Shown in pieces: positions 1 through 6,961 of a stretch of 34,625 nt of DNA (within the stretch, counting starts at the first letter, position 1; each line of letters opens with the position of its first letter). The stretch is from NCBI RefSeq assembly GCF_021811845.1, contig NZ_JAJBJB010000003.1, positions 1-34,625 on the forward strand, written 5' to 3'. Origin of the DNA: Candidatus Cyrtobacter zanobii. GTDB lineage: Bacteria > Pseudomonadota > Alphaproteobacteria > Rickettsiales > Midichloriaceae. Both the position numbers and the translations under genes were made by a program. The notes under the pieces were generated by a model, which saw only the letters and a program-made list of their open reading frames with translations, was not told where the DNA came from and made no database searches.

Positions 1-127
1 TTGGTAACTTTAGAAGATTATCTAAAGATTACGAAATCACCACTTCTTCGGCTAAGGCTTTTATAGAATTGGCATTTACAAAAATTATGATGAAAAATTT
101 CTCAAAAAGTTTTACGTGACTGGTTCT
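1..127 (+). mobile_element. End of an IS5-type insertion sequence (left copy)
   Basis: This segment is a perfect reverse complement of 34499-34625. It holds the 3' end of a transposase gene (stop at 117-119) followed by 8 nt that should be the element's terminus. Identity stops exactly at 127/128, where a different, decayed transposase fragment begins. The terminus read from outside is probably GAACCAGTCAC; the base just outside it is A in both copies, so the border is uncertain by one base. The rest of the element lies outside the window. That both ends are the same IS end is direct from the sequence; the family assignment comes from the protein. Confidence 0.8.
3..119 (+). CDS. IS5-family transposase, C-terminal end only
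   Basis: The open frame enters from the window edge and ends at TGA 117-119, giving the last 38 residues. It contains NFRRLSKDYEI followed by a helix with AFIELAFTKIMMK. That pattern (an arginine-rich NYRRLSKDYE segment, then a short terminal helix) is typical of the C-terminus of IS5-family DDE transposases. The catalytic residues are outside the window. The same partial gene occurs inverted at 34507-34623. I judge the family likely and the subgroup unproven. Confidence 0.7.
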   Translation, partial: GNFRRLSKDYEITTSSAKAFIELAFTKIMMKNFSKSFT

Positions 128-211
128 TACTTTTAATTCATCATTAATTCTATCCCGCGCGCCATCTAATCTCCACTTCTTGTAGTACACACACTGCCAT
201 TCTGGATACCC
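128..211 (-). pseudogene. Decayed IS5-type transposase, N-terminal fragment
   Basis: On the minus strand this 28-codon open stretch reads GYPEWQCVYYKKWRLDG followed by a segment with RINDEL. It matches the N-terminal block of IS5-type transposases (P-x-W-x-x-VY-Y-x-x-KW-x-x-DG, then RIN). An in-frame TAA lies immediately upstream at 212-214, and the frame runs into the IS terminus at 127. It is therefore a broken piece of an older transposase gene, cut by the later IS insertion. The residual match is short, hence moderate confidence. Confidence 0.55.
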
Positions 212-370
212 TTATGTTTCTAACAAACATATCATAATATCTATCTTTGGTTTGCTACTAAGATCATAATTTCAAATCTGTACTTTTAAGAGTATTTGTA
301 TATTTTCTAAATTGTATGCTGATTGCGTGTTTCTTCGCACGGCATCTATTATTATTTATATAGTGGGTTT

Positions 371-1327
371 ATGTATCTTGTTAGGGAGGCAATACGGGAT
401 GGGATCGCAGAAGAAATGAGGCTAGACAAAAATGTGTTAATTCTAGGAGAGGAGGTTGCCAAATACCAAGGTGCCTATAAGGTAACGCAAGGGCTTTTGG
501 ATGAGTTTGGTGATAAGAGAGTGATAGATACACCGATATCTGAGCATGGATTTGCAGGGCTTGCAGTTGGGGCTGCACTTGCAGGCTTAAGAGTTATAGT
601 TGAGTTCATGACATTCAATTTCGCGCTCCAGGCCATGGACCAAATAGTGAATTCCGCTGCAAAAACTTGTTATATGTCTGGAGGGCAGCTTAATTGTCCA
701 ATAGTATTTAGGGGGCCAAATGGTGCAGCATCTAGAGTAGCAGCACAGCACTCACAATGCTTTGCCAGTTGGTTCTCTCACATACCTGGATTAAAGGTTT
801 TTGCACCATATTATGCACATGATCATAAATCTATGATTAAAAAGGCCATACTTGATCCGAACCCTGTTATATTCTTAGAGAATGAGATTTTATACGGTAA
901 ATCACATGAAGATCCAAATTATGATAATAATGAAGGTGCTATGGTTGTGCGGCATGGAACAGACATAACAATTATCTCCTTCTCACTACAGGTGGAAAAT
1001 GCACTGCTTGCTGCTGAACTGTTACAAAAAGAGAATATAAGTGCAGAGGTTATAGACTTAAGGATTATCAGACCACTTGATATAGACACGATCATTACAT
1101 CTGTGCAAAAAACTAACAGAGTTATTGTTCTTGAAGAAGGATGGAGTTTTTGTGGACTAGCATCAGAGATTTGTATGCAAATTTCTGAGAAGGCATTTGA
1201 TTACCTAGACGCACCACCACAAAGAGTTACAGGAAAGGATATACCATTACCGTATGCAGCAAATTTAGAAAAGGCTTGCTTGCCTCAAGTTGAAGATGTA
1301 GTATCCGCAATAAGGAGCGTTTTGTGA
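371..1327 (+). CDS. pdhB: Pyruvate dehydrogenase E1 component, beta subunit
   Basis: This is the beta subunit of the thiamine-dependent E1 enzyme, which with the alpha subunit decarboxylates pyruvate in the pyruvate dehydrogenase complex. The 318-residue product begins [15 protein letters not shown] and shows the family's [17 protein letters not shown] block, the [16 protein letters not shown] block and a C-terminal transketolase-type domain ([11 protein letters not shown]). The frame opens at a TTG at 323, but ATG 371 is preferred because homology starts there. The alpha-subunit gene, normally next to it, is not in the window; an IS end and transposase debris lie immediately upstream. The next gene starts 4 nt after the stop, so the two are probably co-transcribed. 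Confidence 0.93.
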   Translation: MYLVREAIRDGIAEEMRLDKNVLILGEEVAKYQGAYKVTQGLLDEFGDKRVIDTPISEHGFAGLAVGAALAGLRVIVEFMTFNFALQAMDQIVNSAAKTCYMSGGQLNCPIVFRGPNGAASRVAAQHSQCFASWFSHIPGLKVFAPYYAHDHKSMIKKAILDPNPVIFLENEILYGKSHEDPNYDNNEGAMVVRHGTDITIISFSLQVENALLAAELLQKENISAEVIDLRIIRPLDIDTIITSVQKTNRVIVLEEGWSFCGLASEICMQISEKAFDYLDAPPQRVTGKDIPLPYAANLEKACLPQVEDVVSAIRSVL

Positions 1328-1331
1328 TTGG

Positions 1332-2081
1332 ATGATTTGCACAATTTTAGGGTGCGGCGGTTCCGCTGGAGTTCCTATAATTGGGTGTCATTGCGTAGTT
1401 TGCAAGTCAACTCATGAGAGGAACAAGAGAACCAGGGCGTCTATATTGATAGAGACTGACAGTACAAGTGTGCTGGTTGATACCTCGCCAGACCTCAGGC
1501 AGCAGGCGCTGTTGCGTAACTTGACTTCATTAGATGCCGTACTAATCACGCATTGTCACGCTGACCATGTAGGCGGTGTACATGATCTTAAAATGTTTAC
1601 TCATGCTAAGTCGCTGCCTGTGTATGCACCGATTGAATCAATGGTTTATCTAAAATCCACAGCGTCTTATTTATTTAAGCAAGAAAATAAGTGGTATCCT
1701 ACGTGTCTCACGCTTCATGAACTGCAAGATGAACTTCGCATCAATGAGTTAATTATTACATCTTTTATGCAACAGCACGACAGTGTAGTATCATATGGTT
1801 TTAGATTTGGAGATCTTGCATATTCCACGGATGTTAATAAGTTAAACTCACACGCATTTAAGGTATTGCGGGGTGTTAGGGTATGGATAGTAGATTGTCT
1901 GAGATACCATTGGTCACCCAGTCATTCAATTTTTGAAAAAACACTAGAATGGATATATAGGGTAAAGCCAGAAAGAGCTATACTGACACATATGTCTCAT
2001 GAGATAGACTATAATGAAATCATCAAGCTATTACCGCATGGCGTTGAGGCTGCATATGACGGCATGAAAATACAAATTTGA
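1332..2081 (+). CDS. PhnP-like metallo-beta-lactamase fold hydrolase
   Basis: This 249-residue metallo-hydrolase has the ligand motif HCHADH (residues about 74-79), an early LGCGGSAGVP loop and a GCHCVVC cysteine/histidine cluster near residues 18-24. PhnP-type phosphodiesterases use such a cluster to bind a structural zinc. Later ligands are plausible in YSTDVN and in LTHMSHEID near the C-terminus. PhnP cleaves cyclic phosphodiesters, but in Rickettsiales no phosphonate pathway is expected, so the substrate is unknown here. It lies 4 nt after pdhB, which suggests co-transcription. The fold is firm; the specificity is not. Confidence 0.85.
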   Translation: MICTILGCGGSAGVPIIGCHCVVCKSTHERNKRTRASILIETDSTSVLVDTSPDLRQQALLRNLTSLDAVLITHCHADHVGGVHDLKMFTHAKSLPVYAPIESMVYLKSTASYLFKQENKWYPTCLTLHELQDELRINELIITSFMQQHDSVVSYGFRFGDLAYSTDVNKLNSHAFKVLRGVRVWIVDCLRYHWSPSHSIFEKTLEWIYRVKPERAILTHMSHEIDYNEIIKLLPHGVEAAYDGMKIQI

Positions 2082-2097
2082 CACAAGCTAGCAGTGC

Positions 2098-2727
2098 CTA
2101 CTGAACATCCTCTAATTTAGAATCCATTATACATTGCTTTATTCTTAGCTCTATCTCTTTAAAATCAAAAATATTATCCACAACTTGGCCGTTTATAAAC
2201 ATCATAGGCGTTCTATCTATTTGTAGCTCATTGTTTGTTTTATACATTGCATCTATGATTTTTCTCTCAAGCTCTTCATTTTTTAGGCAAGTTAATAAAT
2301 CATCCTCGTTGATTCCAGCAAGTTTCGCTACGTTTAGCATTCTTTTTTCATAATCAGAAAAGAATGCCCATATAGATTGGGATGTTAAAAGCGCTTTAAC
2401 AAAATCAAAATACTTATCTGCTTTGCAATATGTTAGCATTGCAGCTTTCAATGAAGGAAGATTTGTAGGGAACTGTCTACTCACATATAGTACTATACCT
2501 TTATCAATATATTTTTCTTTCAGCTTTTCAAATATTGCATCCTTCCCAGAATGGATTTCAGCACAATGCGGACATGTTAATGAAAAATATTCAACGATTA
2601 TAATTTTTGCATCTCTATTACCCATACAATAATCATCTTCGGCAATATCCATAACACCAGTATTACCTATATTCGGTAATAAGATACATAATAAAAGCAC
2701 TAACCCCTTAATAAATCTTATCTGCAT
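2098..2727 (-). CDS. DsbA-family thiol:disulfide oxidoreductase
   Basis: This is a 209-residue periplasmic thioredoxin-fold protein. Residues about 5-24 form a hydrophobic signal sequence. The redox centre CPHC is at residues 52-55 after VEYFSLT, and the cis-proline segment is RTPMMFINGQ near the C-terminus. It probably oxidises cysteines of exported proteins. The cysteine-rich VirB6 ectodomain and surface proteins encoded in this window are plausible substrates, but that is inference. It is convergent with the preceding hydrolase gene (16 nt between stops) and divergent from fliK. Confidence 0.88.
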   Translation of the reverse strand: MQIRFIKGLVLLLCILLPNIGNTGVMDIAEDDYCMGNRDAKIIIVEYFSLTCPHCAEIHSGKDAIFEKLKEKYIDKGIVLYVSRQFPTNLPSLKAAMLTYCKADKYFDFVKALLTSQSIWAFFSDYEKRMLNVAKLAGINEDDLLTCLKNEELERKIIDAMYKTNNELQIDRTPMMFINGQVVDNIFDFKEIELRIKQCIMDSKLEDVQ

Positions 2728-2917
2728 TATGATCCAAGCTTACTAATATTAACAAGAAATATAGTTCAATAAACTCTTTCATCAATAAGAAGTTTTTACA
2801 AAAAATAAAATAACAACACATAACAAAGATTGACTTATGGAGGGGAATATACTCATATATTACTAATATGGGCCGTATTGGTCCTTATAGCTTATTGTGA
2901 ACTGTTAAATTATCTGA

Positions 2918-4027
2918 ATGAGTATACTGAGCATTGTATGCACTGATGCGGTGGTTCCCAACAATGCAGTGATTCGTGGTGACCAAACTGATCATAAAAT
3001 TGATGCTGATTTCGCTTCATTGATGGCAAGTACTATAGAAGAAAATGCAATGGATGCTGAAGGTGATGCGTGTAATGCACAGAATGCTGAAAGCGATGTG
3101 TGTAATGCACAGAATGCTAAAATGCCTCAACAAATGCCAAGCTTTAAGATCTCTGAGTTAGGGATGAATATAATGAGCGTTATGGGCAAACATGATATGT
3201 ATGGCGCATGCAGCGAACAGGTTCGTGATCAGCAAAGTTGGTATACGCAATACGATAACGCCTGTAACCCCTTCCTTTATTTAGTGGAAGGGTATTATAT
3301 CCGAGATTCGGTAGATAATTGTAAGGCACCAAAACAAGAGCAACTCTACGATATTACATCTGACAATAGCAGTGCTTGTCAGTACTATTGTCATGAAGCC
3401 AGTGAACAGAATTTTATATTTTCAACATCTAGTATCAACGGTATAAAGATTGAGTGCCGACAAGGGGATCAATGGCCCGTAAAACAAGATCTAGGTAGCG
3501 AATGTGAGGCGCCGAAGTGGCATGATCCTGAAGAAAATGCTGGGGTCGTGCATGGTAGCATAGGCGCCATACCAACAAGTACTCAATTTGTAGAAGAGTG
3601 TTTAGGCCCTGATTCAGTAGTGTTTCAGAAAATCAACGTATTGCTATCTATTTCAGGGTCCAAGAACACAAAATTTAGGTTGCAGCATGAATCATTAGGA
3701 GAGATTGCTGTTGAGGTTTCTAGCGATATTAGTAATAACATAGACTTAAAAATCATTGTTCCTAATGTTCATGATATCAAAAGCTTAGAGAATCAAAAAC
3801 CAAATATGGCTGACATGCTAAAGGAGCTAGGGTTTCAGGAGGTAAATATAGAGTTTACGAATAGTGGCTCGAATCATCACCAAGATAGCCAAAGAGACGG
3901 TTATCAATGGAGGTCATATGAAATAGAGTTTAAAGATGTAGATGAAGTAATCAGTGGCTGTCATTCTATTTCGTACAAAGGGTATAGTATATCTCCTGTT
4001 GCTGTTTTACTTGATATATTAGTCTAG
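2918..4027 (+). CDS. fliK: Flagellar hook-length control protein FliK-like
   Basis: This 369-residue protein has a low-complexity, charged N-terminal region and a C-terminal domain (about residues 225-310). The latter contains RLQHESLGEIAVEV and a segment ending in MADMLKELGFQEVNIE, the pattern of the FliK C-terminal domain (L-x-P-x-x-LG-x-x-x-V). FliK measures hook length and switches export specificity. Residues 47-66 form two copies of a 10-residue repeat. The next gene, flgD-like, begins 5 nt after the stop, as expected for a hook-assembly pair. A TTGACT at 2830-2835 could be a -35 box, but its -10 partner is poor. The sequence is divergent; the neighbour supports the call. Confidence 0.7.
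   Translation: MSILSIVCTDAVVPNNAVIRGDQTDHKIDADFASLMASTIEENAMDAEGDACNAQNAESDVCNAQNAKMPQQMPSFKISELGMNIMSVMGKHDMYGACSEQVRDQQSWYTQYDNACNPFLYLVEGYYIRDSVDNCKAPKQEQLYDITSDNSSACQYYCHEASEQNFIFSTSSINGIKIECRQGDQWPVKQDLGSECEAPKWHDPEENAGVVHGSIGAIPTSTQFVEECLGPDSVVFQKINVLLSISGSKNTKFRLQHESLGEIAVEVSSDISNNIDLKIIVPNVHDIKSLENQKPNMADMLKELGFQEVNIEFTNSGSNHHQDSQRDGYQWRSYEIEFKDVDEVISGCHSISYKGYSISPVAVLLDILV
3056..3115 (+). repeat. Two tandem 30-nt units inside fliK
   Basis: Two adjacent 30-nt units encode AEGDACNAQN and AESDVCNAQN (residues 47-66). They keep the reading frame, so copy-number change would lengthen or shorten the FliK N-terminal region without disrupting it. Confidence 0.8.
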
Positions 4028-4032
4028 ATATT

Positions 4033-4770
4033 ATGGTTGCAAATGTTAATAATAAATCACAATATTCCTCTAATAATATGGGTATTGGCGGGCTTGGTAA
4101 TAATGCAGATGTCATAGAGAAAATGACAGAGTTCAATGAAGGGCTCTTGAAGCTTATGGTTGCGGAAGCAAAAAATGTTAATGTATTGGACGGGCAAAAC
4201 AGCAATAATAGTAAAAATATTTATGAATCCATAATGCTGTTTATGAAGATGAGCCAGGATATCCAGATGGGAAAGCTTATGCATGGTATGTCTGAGGCGA
4301 ATAGTTTTGCAGGTGTTGTGGGGTTACTTGGTAAGCCAGTTGCTATTAAAGAAAATAAATTGAATTTTTATAACGGTAAGGCGCTGATAAAGTTGGATGG
4401 CGCCATTGCTGGTAATGAGAAGGTGATAATTTTTGATAATGCTGGAAATATTCTACATGAAGAAAATTGCAAATTCGACAATGGCTTTATCGTGATTACA
4501 GATGATGCATTCAAATCGCATGCTAATGGTGAGCTTAATTTTGTGATCAGGTCTGGTGAGACAGATCTGACAGAAAACTCGCACTCCTATGTACAGGCAG
4601 ATTTTATAGAATATAAGCAGGACCCAAATTCAAAAAAGAAGACATATTATATAGTGGCGGGCGGCAAGCATGTTGAAGTTTCATCGATTGATAGCGTGAT
4701 GAACCCCGGTTTTTTTGATGCTAGTAGAGCTAAAAAGGCAAAACAAACGTACGAGTACCAAAATTCCTAA
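4033..4770 (+). CDS. flgD: Flagellar hook-capping protein FlgD-like
   Basis: This is a 245-residue protein. Residues about 30-85 match the FlgD N-terminal pattern: a helix ending in LLKLMVAEAKNVNVLDGQN, then a Q/M-rich helix with FMKMSQDIQMGKL. FlgD caps the growing hook so that FlgE subunits can polymerise. A beta-rich domain follows (VGLLGKPVAIKEN, then VIIFDNAGNILHEE), consistent with the FlgD-Ig region. The canonical 'LVTQLKNQDPLNP' motif is degenerate here (AEAKNVNVLDGQ). It lies directly behind fliK and is probably translated from the same message. Confidence 0.7.
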   Translation: MVANVNNKSQYSSNNMGIGGLGNNADVIEKMTEFNEGLLKLMVAEAKNVNVLDGQNSNNSKNIYESIMLFMKMSQDIQMGKLMHGMSEANSFAGVVGLLGKPVAIKENKLNFYNGKALIKLDGAIAGNEKVIIFDNAGNILHEENCKFDNGFIVITDDAFKSHANGELNFVIRSGETDLTENSHSYVQADFIEYKQDPNSKKKTYYIVAGGKHVEVSSIDSVMNPGFFDASRAKKAKQTYEYQNS

Positions 4771-5061
4771 TGCTTTATGATGCTATATTAAGTCAAGCTG
4801 GCAAATCGCATGGCTGGTTACGAGGGCAAATGTATTATTATTTCACAATGTATAATTTGTATCATGATAAAATATTGAGATACTAGAGGTAGATGAGTTA
4901 TGCACTTATGTAAAATATGTTATTTTAGTAACTGTTTACAACATTAATAATGTTTAGTGCTAGACTCTAAACAGCATTTAACTGTTTTAATATACCGATT
5001 AATGTGCTATCATCTGCAGCTCTGACTCCGTTTAGACGTTGATTCTATACATTGTTGATTT

Positions 5062-5574
5062 ATGAATATGAGCGAAACAGCTAAATCTACCTTTAAAGTT
5101 GGTGATTGTGTCATATATCCATCACATGGTTTGGGGAAAATTACTGCTGAGGAGATTCAGACAGTAGCTGGTTCTGAGGTTAGGTTATATGTTATTTCCT
5201 TTGAGAAGGACAAGATGATTTTGCGTGTGCCAAAATCTAGAGCGGCAAAGGCTGGTTTGCGGCATCTTACATCTAGCATTAACTTTTCTAAAGCAATGGA
5301 CGTGCTAAGGCAGAAGGCTAAGATTTCAAGGGGTATGTGGAGCAAAAGGGCTCAGGAGTATGAGGCTAAGATAAACTCTGGGGATGTGGTGAAAATAGCT
5401 GAGGTGTTGCGGGATTTGCACAAAGGTTCTGGTGATGTTGAAAGATCCTACAGTGAGAGGGTGATATATGAATCTGCATTAGAAAGGATCTCGCATGAAT
5501 ATTCTATCTCGCTTGAAATTAGTAAGTGTGATGCTGCCAAGAGGTTAATAGAGATTCTGGATTTTAGGGCCTGA
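5062..5574 (+). CDS. carD: CarD-family transcription regulator
   Basis: This 170-residue protein contains the CarD RNA-polymerase-interacting domain at its N-terminus (FKVGDCVIYPSHGLGKI, then YVISFEKDKMILRVP) and a helical C-terminal domain. CarD proteins bind the RNA polymerase beta subunit and stabilise open complexes, especially at rRNA promoters. The length is normal for the family. The gene is flanked by non-coding DNA on both sides and is probably monocistronic. A -10-like TATACA at 5046-5051, with CTGACT at 5022-5027, would give a nearly leaderless message. Confidence 0.92.
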   Translation: MNMSETAKSTFKVGDCVIYPSHGLGKITAEEIQTVAGSEVRLYVISFEKDKMILRVPKSRAAKAGLRHLTSSINFSKAMDVLRQKAKISRGMWSKRAQEYEAKINSGDVVKIAEVLRDLHKGSGDVERSYSERVIYESALERISHEYSISLEISKCDAAKRLIEILDFRA

Positions 5575-6340
5575 TTGGGCTTATTGTCTCTATCTAATTT
5601 TCATTTTGATAGTGGTTATGGTGCGCTGTTGCTCATCGAGGGGAGCTGGTGTTGTTCTAACTCATTACAGAGTATCTAAGTATTGCCACACAGCGATGGC
5701 AGAAATGTACTTGATTGAATTTATTAACCTATTGATCAGGAATTATTTAGCCAGGTTTAATAAGCTATAGTACGTCAGCACAACTTGCCACCCCCTTATT
5801 CTTTTCTTTGATAATGGTATGCCGAGCTTTGATTTCTATCTATAGCTAAGGCGCTATAAAAGCGACGTGCTGTCAACTTCGCGAATTTTATCAATAGGTT
5901 AATTCAGTTAAATTTGATAAAGTTACTTTTTGTGTACTCATTTTATATTGCTTTAGATATATAATAAGCAATGCTAAAAAATGTCTCAACCTATTTTGCT
6001 TAAACTATATATTATTGAAAACTGTACTGCCACATTGTAGCTAGTTATTTGCAATCTTGATATGCAAGTGTAACATGAATGGAGATAATTTGGTAAAATG
6101 ATGCTGAATATGCTGAATAAATCCCAAAAGGTAAATTATGAATACGAAATGTAAAAAATGCAGTAGTGATAGTCAGGCATATTTTGAGGATATTGGCAAC
6201 TTTATAAAAGAACAAAATAACTTTATATCTATCTTTGGCTAACACTCCCAGATATTTAATAACAACCGTACACTCTTTTCGGTGATCTGGATATACAACC
6301 AGGTACTTCACGGTGGTGCAAGGAAGGCAACACAATAAAA
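5575..6340. other. Gene-poor stretch between carD and ssrA
   Basis: I see no convincing gene here. The stretch holds a 13-bp inverted repeat pair (5724-5736 and 5890-5902) and a 34-codon open frame at 6138-6242 starting MNTKCKKC with a CxxC pair. That frame looks like a remnant rather than a gene. It may be decayed coding or mobile DNA; nothing more specific can be supported. Confidence 0.5.
5724..5902. repeat. Inverted-repeat-bounded element of about 180 bp
   Basis: TTAACCTATTGAT at 5724-5736 is perfectly inverted at 5890-5902. Inside, AGCTATAG (5763-5770) and CTATAGCT (5840-5847) form a second inverted pair, and CAGCAC (5776-5781) with GTGCTG (5867-5872) forms a third. The second and third pairs cannot nest together. 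The arrangement resembles a small non-coding mobile element or a structured RNA. Copy number elsewhere in the genome would decide. Confidence 0.4.
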
Positions 6341-6344
6341 TTAG

Positions 6345-6642
6345 AGGCTCAAAAAAGCTAAGGGGGGCTTTTCTGTTGCCCGGAAAGCCCCAAAACCGCG
6401 CAGCAACCGGTATTAAGCAGCAAGGGCAACAGGGCTCCTTACTTCATTATCGTTTGCAACGTTAGAAAATGCTGTTTTTGCATTTATCATTGCGACCATT
6501 TAAGGGAGTCACCCCTGATGAAACTACTCCTTTCAATGCATGTCGAAGCTAATTCACCCCCGCAAGGTGGAGGTGTCGGGCTCTGCCCCCGAGTCCATAA
6601 CATCTATTACAAATAGACTTTATCACCATAGCGTAAAACCGC
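6345..6642 (-). ncRNA. ssrA: Transfer-messenger RNA, circularly permuted two-piece form
   Basis: tmRNA rescues stalled ribosomes and tags the product for proteolysis. On the minus strand the acceptor piece comes first. Its T-arm is TCGGG-GGCAGAG-CCCGA, followed by acceptor strand CACCTCC and discriminator A at 6569-6575. After only about 6 nt the coding piece begins at 6561 with GGGGGTG. This pairs across all seven positions with CACCTCC (one G-T pair). It continues into AATTAGCTTCGACATG, like the usual tmRNA 5' end. The tag frame is 6457-6413 and encodes ANDNEVRSPVALAA followed by TAA. A pseudoknot follows (GTTGC/GCAAC with GGGGCTTT/AAAGCCCC). Permutation is known in alphaproteobacteria. The outer ends are estimates. 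Confidence 0.93.
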
Positions 6643-6648
6643 GCACCT

Positions 6649-6677
6649 ATGATACAATAATAGGCTTGATAGTTCAA
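6649..6677 (-). promoter_or_regulatory. Sigma-70-type promoter of ssrA
   Basis: On the minus strand TTGAAC (6672-6677) and TATCAT (6649-6654) are separated by 17 nt. This places the start of transcription near 6642, just ahead of the tmRNA acceptor piece. The box lies about 15 nt upstream of the divergent sdhE start. Confidence 0.7.
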
Positions 6678-6692
6678 CAGCACTGCATATAG

Positions 6693-6953
6693 ATGGAAAA
6701 AAATATTTTACGAAAAAAATTATTATATAGGAGCATAAAAAGAGGTTGTAAGGAGCTTGATGAGGTGATTGGTAATTTTGCAAAGCATAATATAGAGAAT
6801 TTTACATATTCAGAACTAATAGAATATGAAAAAGTGCTAGATATTGCAGATCACGAGTTATATCAGATCATTACAAAACAATCGGTGAGTGCAAATCCAA
6901 TACTCATGAAGCTTATCAATTTTTACAATGGCATTAGCGCAAGAAAACCGTGA
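6693..6953 (+). CDS. sdhE: FAD assembly factor SdhE-like (succinate dehydrogenase assembly)
   Basis: This small 86-residue helical protein has the family's RGxxE motif (KRGCKELDEVIGNFA, residues about 17-31) and the following helix YSELIEYEKVLDIADHELYQII. SdhE helps attach FAD covalently to the flavoprotein subunit of succinate dehydrogenase. Length and motif order match the family. It is divergent from ssrA, with the two promoters in the same short gap, and convergent with the unknown coiled-coil gene (8 nt between stops). No sdh genes are in the window. Confidence 0.82.
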   Translation: MEKNILRKKLLYRSIKRGCKELDEVIGNFAKHNIENFTYSELIEYEKVLDIADHELYQIITKQSVSANPILMKLINFYNGISARKP

Positions 6954-6961
6954 TTAACAAC

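Noticed and set aside
323-370. TTG start upstream of pdhB
   Set aside because: The 16 extra residues are not part of the conserved protein; ATG 371 begins exactly at family similarity.
6138-6242. Plus-strand 34-codon frame starting MNTKCKKC with an AAGG site ahead
   Set aside because: The CxxC pair suggests a zinc-ribbon start, but the frame ends quickly with no second cysteine pair. It is probably a remnant and too short to support as a gene.
6045-6335. Minus-strand open frame of 96 codons
   Set aside because: Odd composition (cysteine/tyrosine/isoleucine runs), no recognisable motif, no ribosome-binding site, and it lies in the decayed stretch before ssrA.
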